Source of the DNA: Pseudomonas denitrificans (nom. rej.)
GTDB taxonomy: Bacteria; Pseudomonadota; Gammaproteobacteria; Pseudomonadales; Pseudomonadaceae
Assembly (NCBI RefSeq): GCF_008807415.1
Contig: NZ_CP043626.1
Coordinates: forward strand, 310,001-374,000
Reading direction: 5' to 3'
Length of the DNA: 64,000 bases
Position 1 is the first letter of the stretch; each line of letters begins with the position of its first letter. This document shows, one piece after another, positions 48,031 through 57,448 of this stretch. The position numbers and the translations under genes were made by a program. Below the pieces are notes generated by a model, which searched no databases, was not told the origin of the DNA, and saw only the letters and a list, made by a program, of their open reading frames with translations.

Positions 48031-49425
48031 ATGAGCGATGATCCGAGCATCGTCAGCGCCGACGTGCAGAAGATGCGTGCCCATTGGGCCATCGTCAGTC
48101 CGCTGATGGGCGGGACCGGGGCGATGCGTGTTGCTGGTGAGGAACTGTTGCCGCGCTGGCCGGCCGAGGACTCCGAGTCGTACAAGTGCCGCCTGCTGTC
48201 GTCCACGCTGCTGCCGGCCTATTCGGAAACCGTGATGAACATGGGTAGCCGGGTGTTCGCCGAGCCTATCCACCTGATGGATGACGTGCCGACGCGCCTG
48301 CGCGAGTACTGGCAGGACATCGACCAGCAAGGCAACAACGGCACTGTGTTCGGCCGCGGCTGGTTCGAGGACGCCCTGGCCAAGTCGATCAGCTTCGTCT
48401 ACGTCGACTACCCGCAGAGCCCGGCCGGCGAATCGGAAGGCGAAACCATCGTCACCGAGGCAGACGTCATCACCACTGGCGCGCGACCGTACGCTATCCA
48501 CATCCGGCCTGAGCAGGTCCTGGGCTGGAAGGAGTCCGGCGGCCAGCTCCTGCAGTTCCGCTACGAGGAATGCGTTTACGAGGATGAGGGCGCTTTCGGC
48601 CAGAAGGCTGTCGCGCAGATACGCGTGCTCGAGCCAGGTAGCTGGGCCATCTACCGGCACGCCGGGAAGGATGGATGGTACATCCACGAGGAAGGAACCT
48701 CGAGCCTCAGCTACATCCCGATCGTGCCGTTCTACACCAAGCGCACCGGATTCCTCACCGGTAAGCCGCCGCTGATGGAGCTGGCATACCTGAACGTCAA
48801 GCACTGGCAGAGCCAGAGCGACCAGGACACGATCCTGCACTACGCCCGGGTGCCGATTCTGTTCGGCGCCGGCTTCGAGCAGGAACACGCAATCATCATT
48901 GGTGGCGGAACGCTGACCAAGAATCCCGACAAGGATTCCAAGCTCACCTACGTGGAGCACGGCGGCAAGGCAATCGAGGCCGGCCGTGACTCTCTCAAGG
49001 ACATGATCGAGGAGATGCGCATCGCCGGCGCCAAGCTCCTGCGCCTGGAGAATGCTGCGCCGAAGACGGCAGAACAGGCCCAGGAAGACGCCGCAATCGA
49101 GATGTCGCCGCTCCAGATGATGTCCGGGCAGTTCGAAGACTCCGTCGCCCAGGTCCTGCAGATCATGGCCGATTACATCGGCGAGGCAGAAGGCGGCCAT
49201 GTGCAGGCCCGCGGCAACTTCGAGACGGACTTCGCGCCAGAGACCACCATGCCGACCCTGCTGAGCATGGCTGTGCAAGGCAAGCTCTCCGACGAGACCC
49301 TCTTCGGCGAGTACCAGCGCCGCGGCATCCTGTCGAGCGAACTGGACTGGGATTCGGAGAAGGAGCGCATCGACCAGCAAGGTCCTCCGCTCGGGCTGAT
49401 GGGCGCCGGCAGTGGCAACGGTTAA
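48031..49425 (+). CDS. Portal protein (DUF4055)
   Basis: A 464-residue protein of the DUF4055 portal group (PLMGGTGAMRVAGEELLPRW, RGWFEDALAKSISFVYVDYP). Twelve copies form the DNA entry vertex of the head. It lies between terminase and the head morphogenesis gene, which starts by GTG inside its last 14 bases. Confidence 0.9.
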   Translation: MSDDPSIVSADVQKMRAHWAIVSPLMGGTGAMRVAGEELLPRWPAEDSESYKCRLLSSTLLPAYSETVMNMGSRVFAEPIHLMDDVPTRLREYWQDIDQQGNNGTVFGRGWFEDALAKSISFVYVDYPQSPAGESEGETIVTEADVITTGARPYAIHIRPEQVLGWKESGGQLLQFRYEECVYEDEGAFGQKAVAQIRVLEPGSWAIYRHAGKDGWYIHEEGTSSLSYIPIVPFYTKRTGFLTGKPPLMELAYLNVKHWQSQSDQDTILHYARVPILFGAGFEQEHAIIIGGGTLTKNPDKDSKLTYVEHGGKAIEAGRDSLKDMIEEMRIAGAKLLRLENAAPKTAEQAQEDAAIEMSPLQMMSGQFEDSVAQVLQIMADYIGEAEGGHVQARGNFETDFAPETTMPTLLSMAVQGKLSDETLFGEYQRRGILSSELDWDSEKERIDQQGPPLGLMGAGSGNG

Positions 49426-50500
49426 CGACAAACTGGCCGACGCCGAGGTTGCGCACGCGGTCAGCCTGCAGCGATTCAGTAATGGTGTCGTCCAGCGAAT
49501 GATTGCGCTGCTGAACAGGGTCGACAAAGACCTCTTCGGCCAACTGATGGAAGCGATCGAGCAGATGCCGCCTGGCAGCTTCACTGTGCAGCGCCTAGAT
49601 CAACTCCTGCAGTCGGTGCAGAAGATCAACGCGCAGGCCTATCAGGCGCTCCGGAGGGAACTGGACGCCGAGATGCAGGCCTATGTTGCCTACGAGGCGG
49701 ACTACCAGCACAAGCTGTTCCTGAACACCATTCCAGAGCCGGTTCAGGTGGTTGTCCCGGTGAATTCCGTGAATCCTCAGCAGGTCTACGCAGCCGCAAT
49801 GGCCCGGCCATTCCAGGGGAAGCTGCTGTCTGAGTTCACTAAGGACCTCGAAGCTAGCCGGATGACTCGCGTTCGCGATGCCATTCGCACTGGATTTGTC
49901 GAAGGCGAGACGGTTGACCAGATGATTCGCCGGATTCGCGGCAGTCGCACCGCAGGCTACGCAGATGGCCTGCTGGAGATCGACCGCCGCAACGCCGAGG
50001 CGATCGTTCGAACGTCGGTGAACCACCTGTCGAACTTCACGCGCCAGGCCTTCTATGCGGAGAACGACGACCTGGTGGATGAGTGGCAGTTCCTAGCAAC
50101 ACTGGATGGCCGGACCACGATCACCTGCGCAAGCCTCTCGGGGAAGACCTTTCCGGTCGGTAAGGGCCCGCAGCCGCCGCGGCATATCAACTGCCGCAGC
50201 ACCTCGACCCCGGTGATCAAGTCCTGGGAGCAGCTCGGGCTCACCAAGGAAGAGATCGGCAAGGGAACGCAGGCCAGTATGGACGGGTACGTCGCCGACG
50301 ACGTGACCTATAGCGACTGGCTGCGTAACAAGCCTGCGGAGTTCCAAGACGAAGTGCTTGGAGCCACTCGCGGGAAGCTCTTCCGTGACGGCAAGGTGGA
50401 CATAGACAAGTTCACCAACGACAAGGGCAAGGTTTACACCCTGGATCAGCTGAAAGCGCGCGACGAAGACCTCTTTGAGCGGGCGGGAGTTGCGGCGTAA
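49412..50500 (+). CDS. Phage head morphogenesis protein (Mu F / SPP1 gp7 type)
   Basis: A 362-residue protein with the minor-head signature ATLDGRTTITCASLSGKTFP and PPRHINCRSTSTPV near residues 230-270. The GTG start at 49412 overlaps the portal gene. These proteins occur in few copies inside the head and help assembly or DNA exit. Confidence 0.88.
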   Translation: MATVNDKLADAEVAHAVSLQRFSNGVVQRMIALLNRVDKDLFGQLMEAIEQMPPGSFTVQRLDQLLQSVQKINAQAYQALRRELDAEMQAYVAYEADYQHKLFLNTIPEPVQVVVPVNSVNPQQVYAAAMARPFQGKLLSEFTKDLEASRMTRVRDAIRTGFVEGETVDQMIRRIRGSRTAGYADGLLEIDRRNAEAIVRTSVNHLSNFTRQAFYAENDDLVDEWQFLATLDGRTTITCASLSGKTFPVGKGPQPPRHINCRSTSTPVIKSWEQLGLTKEEIGKGTQASMDGYVADDVTYSDWLRNKPAEFQDEVLGATRGKLFRDGKVDIDKFTNDKGKVYTLDQLKARDEDLFERAGVAA

Positions 50501-50509
50501 GATCGCTGC

Positions 50510-50758
50510 ATGACCGATAAGCACCCCTTCAAAGTTATCGACGGAACGCCTCCACCGGACACGCCAAAGCAGCGTGTGATCGACCGTGTGAAGGCGTCTC
50601 GGCCGAGCTACATCGTCAGCTGCCACCGGTGCGGCTGCATCGAGGTCATCGAGACCAAGATCGGGATGGTCATCAAGAACGGCAAGCCTTCAGGAGGCAC
50701 CAAGCAGCTGCTCTGTGCACATTGCTTCATGAAGGGCGAGAGGGTGGTGATCGGATGA
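50510..50758 (+). CDS. Small zinc-ribbon phage protein
   Basis: An 82-residue protein with CHRCGCIE and CAHCF pairs, a likely zinc ribbon. It lies in the head gene cluster, and its stop overlaps the next ATG by four bases. Function unknown. Confidence 0.65.
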   Translation: MTDKHPFKVIDGTPPPDTPKQRVIDRVKASRPSYIVSCHRCGCIEVIETKIGMVIKNGKPSGGTKQLLCAHCFMKGERVVIG

Positions 50759-50979
50759 TGGATGGATATGCGCTTTTCGCTTGGCCTGATTATGAGGCCC
50801 TTGGTGGCCTGAACGATATGGTGTGCTGCGGAACCATCGAGTTCTGCCGAGAGAGGATGAATCAAGGTGGCTACCTACAAGGCTGCAATGAAGCCCAGAT
50901 TGTTCTGCTCGCCAATGCTGAAGTCATAGAGAGCTTTCAGCGCAATGGCCGCGAGTGGGTTAAATGCCGACAGGCATAG
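50755..50979 (+). CDS. Small phage hypothetical protein
   Basis: A 74-residue protein (MMDGYALFAWPDYEALGGLN), ATG 50755 in a four-base overlap. It is followed by two terminators before the scaffold gene. Confidence 0.6.
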   Translation: MMDGYALFAWPDYEALGGLNDMVCCGTIEFCRERMNQGGYLQGCNEAQIVLLANAEVIESFQRNGREWVKCRQA

Positions 50980-50995
50980 TGCTCACATAATTCCC

Positions 50996-51053
50996 AAAGC
51001 CCGCCACTGAGCGGGCTTTTTCTTTCCAGCCTCGGCAATGCCGGGGCTTTTTT
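50996..51053 (+). terminator. Two tandem intrinsic terminators
   Basis: AAAGCCCGCCACTGAGCGGGCTTTTT (50996-51021) is followed by AGCCTCGGCAATGCCGGGGCTTTTTT (51028-51053). They sit inside the late operon, which implies antitermination or extra promoters for the head genes. Confidence 0.85.
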
Positions 51054-51090
51054 ATGCGCCAAGGGCGCCAACAGTCCCAAGGGATAACAC

Positions 51091-51849
51091 ATGTTCCAAC
51101 TCAAGCAGCTGTTCATGCAGGAAGAAGGCGGCGAAGGCGGTAACGGTGGTGGCGGCCAAGGGCCAGAGATCACCCCGGAAATCCAGGCTCTGATCGATGC
51201 GCAGGTCAGCGCGGCAGTGGGCGGTCTGAAGACCAAGAACTCCGAGCTCCTGGGCAAGCTGAAAGAGCAGGGCGACAAGCTGAAGACCTTCGACGGCATC
51301 GACCCCGAGGCCGTGAAATCCATCCTGCAGCGCTTCTCCGACGACGAAGAGGCCGGGCTCATCGCAGCCGGCAAGATCGACGAAGTCCTGAGCAAGCGCA
51401 CCGAACGCATGAAGTCCGGCTATGACCGCGATCTGCAGGCCGCCCGCGAAGAGGCAACCCGTCACCAGTCCCGCACCGAGAAGTTCGCTTCCCGCGTGCT
51501 CAAGGGCGAGGTGATTGGCGCTGCCACCGACGCTGGTGTCCACAAGTTCGCCATGGAGGACGCCATGCTGGCTGCTTCGCGTGACTTCGAGCTGGACGAT
51601 GAGGGCAACCCCATCGCCAAAGAAGGTCGCTTCGGCAAAGACGGCAAGCCGCTGACCCTCAAGGAGTGGTTCGCGGAGATGAAAGAGACCCGCCCGCACT
51701 GGTTCCCTGCCAACGGCAGCGGCAGCGGAGCCGGCGGCACCGGTAGTGAGGTTCGGCCAGGCACCCCGCGGTCCAAGATGTCCGCCAAGCAGAAGGCCGA
51801 ATACATCAGCAAACACGGGAAAGACGCGTACCTCGCGCTTCCCGCCTAA
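51091..51849 (+). CDS. Capsid scaffolding protein
   Basis: A 252-residue acidic, helical protein with a central coiled coil (GGLKTKNSELLGKLKEQGDK) and a basic C-terminal end (KMSAKQKAEYISKHGKDA) that binds capsid protein in this class. It directly precedes the major capsid gene. No protease domain is present. Confidence 0.85.
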   Translation: MFQLKQLFMQEEGGEGGNGGGGQGPEITPEIQALIDAQVSAAVGGLKTKNSELLGKLKEQGDKLKTFDGIDPEAVKSILQRFSDDEEAGLIAAGKIDEVLSKRTERMKSGYDRDLQAAREEATRHQSRTEKFASRVLKGEVIGAATDAGVHKFAMEDAMLAASRDFELDDEGNPIAKEGRFGKDGKPLTLKEWFAEMKETRPHWFPANGSGSGAGGTGSEVRPGTPRSKMSAKQKAEYISKHGKDAYLALPA

Positions 51850-51868
51850 GCCATTGGGAGAATGAATC

Positions 51869-52861
51869 ATGGCCGCAGGCAAAGCTTCTGACTTCAAGGT
51901 CTATCAGGACCAGTTCCAGGCAGGCGTTATCGAGACCCTGACCCAGAACAGCAACGCGTTCAACGCGGCCTCGGCCGGCGCGATCGCCCTTTCCACCATC
52001 AGCCGCCGCGGTGATTTCTCGCAGCAGGCGTTCTTCAAGAACGTCGCGAACCTGATCACCCGCCGCGACACCACCAGCACCTCGGCCGCGACCATCCTCG
52101 GCATGACCCAGGACGAGTGGGTCAGCGTGAAGCTGAACCGCAAGATCGGCCCGGTCGACCAGACCAAGGACGCCTTCCGCAAGATCATGGCCGGCCTGGC
52201 TGAGGACGAGATGTCCTTCATCCTCGGCGAACAGGCTGCCAAGGCAATGCAGGTGGAAATGCTCAACTCCGCCCTGCGCGCTGGCCGCGCCGCACTGAAC
52301 GCCCAGGCCTCGGTGAAGTACACCATCCCCACCAACGGCACCCTCGGCACCGCAGGCCTGGTCTCCGGCCTGTCGAAGTTCGGCGATGCCGCAAGCCAGG
52401 TGGTGTGCTGGGTCATGCACTCCAAGGCCTACTTCGACCTGGTGCAGAACCAGATCACCGCCAACATCGACGGTGTGTCGAACTTCAACGTGGCCACCGG
52501 CACCCCGGTAACCCTGAACCGCCCGGTTCTGGTGACCGACTCCGACGCGCTGCTCGTGAACTCCGGCTCCGGTTCCACCGCTGTGACCGACTACTACACC
52601 CTCGGCCTTACCGCCGGCGGTCTGATCGTCGAGAACACCGAGGAAGAAGAGCTGGTCATCGAGAACGTGACCGGCAACGAGAACCTGATCACCCGCCTGC
52701 AGGGTGAGTTCGCCTACAACCTGGGCGTCCGCGGCTTCAAGTGGGACATCGCCAACGGCGCTGCCAACCCCACCGACACCGCTCTGGGTACCGGCACCAA
52801 CTGGGACCCGAACCGCGATTCCTTCAAGGACTTCGCCGGCGTGGTCATCCAGAGCCGTTAA
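51869..52861 (+). CDS. Major capsid protein
   Basis: A 330-residue protein placed right after scaffold, with the layout of the P22/HK97-fold coat group in siphoviruses (TISRRGDFSQQAFFKNVANL, RKIGPVDQTKDAFRKIMAGL, NLGVRGFKWD). Its codon use is strongly biased to C-ending codons, as expected for the most abundant virion protein. Confidence 0.88.
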   Translation: MAAGKASDFKVYQDQFQAGVIETLTQNSNAFNAASAGAIALSTISRRGDFSQQAFFKNVANLITRRDTTSTSAATILGMTQDEWVSVKLNRKIGPVDQTKDAFRKIMAGLAEDEMSFILGEQAAKAMQVEMLNSALRAGRAALNAQASVKYTIPTNGTLGTAGLVSGLSKFGDAASQVVCWVMHSKAYFDLVQNQITANIDGVSNFNVATGTPVTLNRPVLVTDSDALLVNSGSGSTAVTDYYTLGLTAGGLIVENTEEEELVIENVTGNENLITRLQGEFAYNLGVRGFKWDIANGAANPTDTALGTGTNWDPNRDSFKDFAGVVIQSR

Positions 52862-52868
52862 GGCCAGG

Positions 52869-52895
52869 AGCCCCTCTTCGGAGGGGCTTTCTTTT
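52869..52895 (+). terminator. Terminator after the major capsid gene
   Basis: AGCCCCTCTTCGGAGGGGCT followed by TTCTTTT, 7 bases past the stop. It should lower transcription of downstream genes relative to capsid. Confidence 0.8.
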
Positions 52896-52905
52896 GGAGG
52901 TTGGA

Positions 52906-53865
<960 letters not shown>

Positions 53866-53867
53866 TC

Positions 53868-54365
53868 ATGGCCCTCGTCATTGAAACTGGCGGCGGCCTG
53901 CCTGATGCCGATTCCTTCGCCACCGTTGATGAGCTGGCGCAGTTCGCCAGCGACTACGGCTGGACGATTCCGGATGACACCACCGCGCGCGAAGCGATCC
54001 TGCGCCGCGCCGGCGTGGCCATGTGGGCAATGGAGTGGGTCGGCAGCCAGCTTCATGACGAGCAGGGGCTGCCCTGGCCGCGTTACTACACCGTTCGCCG
54101 TGGCTTCATGGCGGACGGCTCTTCACTGCCGCGCAACATCAAGATGGGCCAGATGGCATTGGCCTGTGAGATTCATCAGGATGACATCGACCCACCGGAA
54201 GGGCGCACGGGCGCGGTAACTGAAGAGCGCGTCGAAGGTGCCGTAGACGTCAAGTACGCTGCAATCACTGGCTACAAGGCCAAGGCCGCGGCAGGACGCC
54301 AATCTGATGGGTTCTTCGCCAAGTACACCTTGGGTCCGTACAACGGCCGTTTGGTGCGCGCATGA
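53868..54365 (+). CDS. Head-tail adaptor, DnaT-like ssDNA-binding family
   Basis: A 165-residue protein (MALVIETGGGLPDADSFATV ... GLPWPRYYTVRRGFMADGSS). Pseudomonas phage proteins of this kind are listed as DnaT-like ssDNA-binding, but their place after capsid is that of the gp6-type connector. It overlaps the next gene by four bases. Confidence 0.78.
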   Translation: MALVIETGGGLPDADSFATVDELAQFASDYGWTIPDDTTAREAILRRAGVAMWAMEWVGSQLHDEQGLPWPRYYTVRRGFMADGSSLPRNIKMGQMALACEIHQDDIDPPEGRTGAVTEERVEGAVDVKYAAITGYKAKAAAGRQSDGFFAKYTLGPYNGRLVRA

Positions 54366-54745
54366 GCGCCTTCTACGACCGAATGGCGTCCACGGCTCTG
54401 CGTCTGATTAGCCGGTTCGGGTCGGAGCAGACGCTGCGCGACGTCACCGCGGGCGTGTATGACCCTGTGGAGGGAGAGTGGACCACGCCGCCTGGTGATA
54501 TCAGCCAGCCTGCCCAGCTGCTTCTCCTGGACTACACGCTGCAGGAGTCCGGCCAGCAGTACACCGAAGGCTCCGAAATCCGCCAGGGCGACAAGAAGAT
54601 CATCATCGCAGCCAAGGGCCTGACCTGGCCGCCGGCACTCACCACCCGCATCGACGTCGACGGCGTGCTTTGGCAGGTCGTAAACGTGAAGGAAGCGAAC
54701 CCGGACGGCACACCGCTCGTGTACTTCTGCCAGGGGCGCCAGTGA
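54362..54745 (+). CDS. Head closure / stopper protein
   Basis: A 127-residue beta-rich protein (MSAFYDRMASTALRLISRFG) in the head-completion position after the adaptor. The role is assigned by order (adaptor, stopper, tail completion, tail terminator). Its stop overlaps the next ATG by one base. Confidence 0.7.
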   Translation: MSAFYDRMASTALRLISRFGSEQTLRDVTAGVYDPVEGEWTTPPGDISQPAQLLLLDYTLQESGQQYTEGSEIRQGDKKIIIAAKGLTWPPALTTRIDVDGVLWQVVNVKEANPDGTPLVYFCQGRQ

Positions 54746-55140
54746 TGAGCTTCACCAGCGACATGGACGGTGCGGTCAAGAAGATCATCGACGCCCAGGA
54801 CAAGATCGCGCGGGCGGCGACCATCGACTTCTTCAGCGGTACCGTGAAGGACACGCCGGTCGATACCGGGCGCGCCCGTGGGAACTGGGTTACGACTACC
54901 AATCAGCCCGCAGAAGGCGAGATCAACCGAGAAGACAAGTCAGGATCTTCCGTCATCTCCGAGATCGTGGCGAAGACGCCGGAAGGCGCCGGCCAAGAGA
55001 CCTTCATGTCGAACTCGCTGCCCTACATCGACAAGCTCGAATACGGCAGCAGTAAGCAAGCCCCGAATGGCATGGTGCGCCGCAACCTGGCGCGCGTGCA
55101 GCGCATTGTCGACAAAGCCATCGCCAAGTTCAGAGTCTGA
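54745..55140 (+). CDS. HK97 gp10-like tail completion protein
   Basis: A 131-residue protein with the gp10 pattern: N-terminal helices, then TPVDTGRARGNWVTTTNQPA and YIDKLEYGSSKQAPNGMVRR. It joins tail tube and head-completion parts. ATG 54745 overlaps the previous stop. Confidence 0.85.
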   Translation: MSFTSDMDGAVKKIIDAQDKIARAATIDFFSGTVKDTPVDTGRARGNWVTTTNQPAEGEINREDKSGSSVISEIVAKTPEGAGQETFMSNSLPYIDKLEYGSSKQAPNGMVRRNLARVQRIVDKAIAKFRV

Positions 55141-55143
55141 CCA

Positions 55144-55563
55144 ATGTCCGAAATCAAGATCAACGCCGCCTTGGTCGCAGGGCTGGCGGCGGCTGCGCTC
55201 GGAGTTCCGACAGCGGAGGAGGGGACGAACTTCACTCCGCCAGCCGTCTCGCTGCCTTGGGCGGCCTGGTTCAACCTGCCAGCCGACACCGACGTTGCGA
55301 GCCTTGGTGTTGGCGGAATGGATGAAACCGTTGGGGTCTTCCAGGTCGACCTGAATTACCCACTGAACGGCGGAACCAAGGCAATCCTGACCGCCGTGCA
55401 GAAGCTCCGCGACTACTTCGTCGCCGGCCGCAGTCTGGTCTACCAGACCCAGTGCGTCCACATCGAGCGCGTCACCCGCAACAATCTCCGGCCTGTCGAT
55501 GGCTGGCAGCAGATCAACGTCTCCATCTACTACAGCGCCAACACCATCCGCCCGGAGGTATAA
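55144..55563 (+). CDS. Tail terminator (DUF4128)
   Basis: A 139-residue protein starting MSEIKINAALVAGLAAAALG, with GMDETVGVFQVDLNYPLNGG and DGWQQINVSIYYSANTI, the DUF4128/gpU-like form. It caps the tail tube. The major tail gene follows after three bases. Confidence 0.83.
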   Translation: MSEIKINAALVAGLAAAALGVPTAEEGTNFTPPAVSLPWAAWFNLPADTDVASLGVGGMDETVGVFQVDLNYPLNGGTKAILTAVQKLRDYFVAGRSLVYQTQCVHIERVTRNNLRPVDGWQQINVSIYYSANTIRPEV

Positions 55564-55566
55564 ACC

Positions 55567-56711
55567 ATGGCCTGCTTCGCCAACGGCTCCGCCGTCAAGC
55601 TCTACTACGTCCTCGAGGGCGCGACCAAGACCGCCGCGACCATCAGTGCGACCGCGTCGGACTCCAGCTACAACGACTCCGGCAACGGCTTCCTGACCGC
55701 AGGCTTCGCCGTTGGCCAGATCATCACCGTTTCCGGCTTCGCCAATGCCGCGAACAACGGCAAGCGCAAGATCGCCACTGCTGCCGCCGGCAAGATCACC
55801 GTCACCAACGTGGACGGATCGGCCGTCACCCTGGTGGACGCTGCAGCCAGCCCGGCTATCACCATCGTCATGGAAGGCTCGATCCCGGGTAATCCCCAGT
55901 TCAAGCCGATCCGCTTCGTGACTGAAGGCCTCAGCCCGAACATCAACCAGATCGAGTCGGCAGAGATCAACCAGGCCCGCCAGCGCGCGCCCAGCCGCGG
56001 CGGCAACTACAGCGTCCAGGGCGAAATCGCAGCCGAGATGAGCTTCGGCAGCTTCGACGACCTGACCGAGGCTGCACTTCAGGGCACCTGGACCACTGAC
56101 GTCCTGATCGTCGGCTCAACCGAGCGCTCCTTCGCCATCCTGGAGCGTCACACCGACATCGGCGTCGACTACATCTACCGCGGCTGCCGCGTGAATACCC
56201 TGAACATCTCCGCGCCGCTGGGCGACAAGGCTGGCATCACCTTCGGCATGATCGGCACCAAGGCTGAGGCCTACACCGTTCCGGGTGGCGCCACCTTCGC
56301 GCCGGCAACCACCAGCGACATGATGGTTACCACCAACGGCTCCCTCACCGAGGGCGGCAACGTCATTGCTTATGGCACAGAATGGAACATGAGCCTGGAC
56401 AATGGCATGGAGGCTGCCTTCTCGCTGTTCCAGCGCGAGGCCTACTGCGTCACCAACGGCATCGCGGCCGTCACCGGAACCATGAACGCCTACCTCAAGG
56501 ACGGCTCCCTGTGGGGAAAGTCCTGGCTGAAACCGAGACCAGCCACGTCGTGGTCTTGGAGGAGGGCGCAGACAGCTACACGATTGAGCTGCCGAAGGTC
56601 CGCTACACCCAGGGCCAAAAGCAGACCAGCGGCCCCGGAGCCGTTATTCCGCAATACACCTTCTCGGCCGGCTACGACGGCACCACCACTCTGCGAATCA
56701 CCCGCAGCTAA
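55567..56711 (+). CDS. Major tail tube protein (frameshifted)
   Basis: Tube protein of the non-contractile tail, by order and content (GLSPNINQIESAEINQARQR, GGNYSVQGEIAAEMSFGSFD). The frame breaks at the G run 56513-56516 after YLKDGSLW. One more G gives GKVLAETETSHVVVLEEGAD and an end at 56711, 381 residues. An Ig-like insert lies in the first third (VGQIITVSGFANAANNGKRK). A terminator and the chaperone gene follow. The break is likely a sequence error. Confidence 0.82.
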
Positions 56712-56717
56712 TCATTC

Positions 56718-56745
56718 AGCCCCTCTCCGGAGGGGCTTCTAGTTT
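56718..56745 (+). terminator. Hairpin after the major tail gene
   Basis: AGCCCCTCTCCGGAGGGGCTTCTAGTTT, 6 bases past the stop. Its T tract is weak. It is similar in form to the hairpin after the capsid gene. Confidence 0.65.
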
Positions 56746-56756
56746 CTGGAGAGACC

Positions 56757-57161
56757 ATGCGCAAAGAAGACTTCTACACGAAGCCGAACGCCGACAAGGG
56801 CGTGAAGATGCCGCTGATGCAGGCTGATGGCAGCCAGTCCGAGCATTGGCTTATGGTGCGCGGCATCGATTCCGACGCCTTCCGCAAGACCAAATTCGAG
56901 GGCGCGCGGGCCATGCGCGACCTGCCGGCCAACGCAAGTGATTGGGATCGCGCCGAAGCGCGCGATGAGTCCGTCATGAACAGCCTTGTAGCACTGGTGG
57001 CTGATTGGTCCTTCGAGGAACCCTGCACTCCGGAAGCGGTTCGTGAGTTTCTCTCCAATGCCCCGCTCATCGCCGATGCCGTGGACAGCGTAGCTGCGGA
57101 CCGTTCCCGTTTTTTCGGGATCGCCTCGGAGCCCTCGAGCAGCACGCCGAAGCAGAGCTAA
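56757..57161 (+). CDS. Tail assembly chaperone G
   Basis: A 134-residue protein (MRKEDFYTKPNADKGVKMPL) directly before the tape measure gene and its -1 extension. Such proteins coat the tape measure during tail assembly. The slippery site is at codons 119-120. Confidence 0.85.
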   Translation: MRKEDFYTKPNADKGVKMPLMQADGSQSEHWLMVRGIDSDAFRKTKFEGARAMRDLPANASDWDRAEARDESVMNSLVALVADWSFEEPCTPEAVREFLSNAPLIADAVDSVAADRSRFFGIASEPSSSTPKQS

Positions 57162-57448
57162 AGCTGCTCAGGCGTGCGCCTGGCTCGAAGCGCACGAATC
57201 GGGAGCATCTGGAGCAGATTGCCAGGGTAATCGGTGAGCAGCCTCCAGAGCTCCAGACGCCGCCAATTCCCGACGAGCTCGCCTACCTCCTTGGCGTCTT
57301 CTTCCAGATACGCCGATCGCCCGACCCACTTACCTACACCGAACTGCGCAATTGGTCGCTGCTGACCCGCCAGGAGCTAGACCCCCTGGAGGTCGAGGCA
57401 ATCATGCGCCTCGACGCCATCGCCACCAAGGTCCGACACAATGACTGA
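56757..57448 (+). CDS. Tail assembly chaperone GT, made by -1 frameshift
   Basis: Shifting back one base at T-TTT-TTC (57110-57116) continues the G protein as RDRLGALEQHAEAELKLLRR ... LTYTELRNWSLLTRQELDPL to TGA 57448, 230 residues. The extension frame has no start codon before its last few codons, so it can only be reached from G. This is the lambda G/GT plan, in which the T part binds tail tube subunits. The end overlaps the tape measure start by eight bases. Confidence 0.85.
57110..57116 (+). promoter_or_regulatory. Slippery heptamer for -1 programmed frameshift
   Basis: T-TTT-TTC in the G reading frame fits X-XXY-YYZ: both tRNAs can re-pair after a slip of one base back. It lies 45 bases before the G stop. 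Confidence 0.82.
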
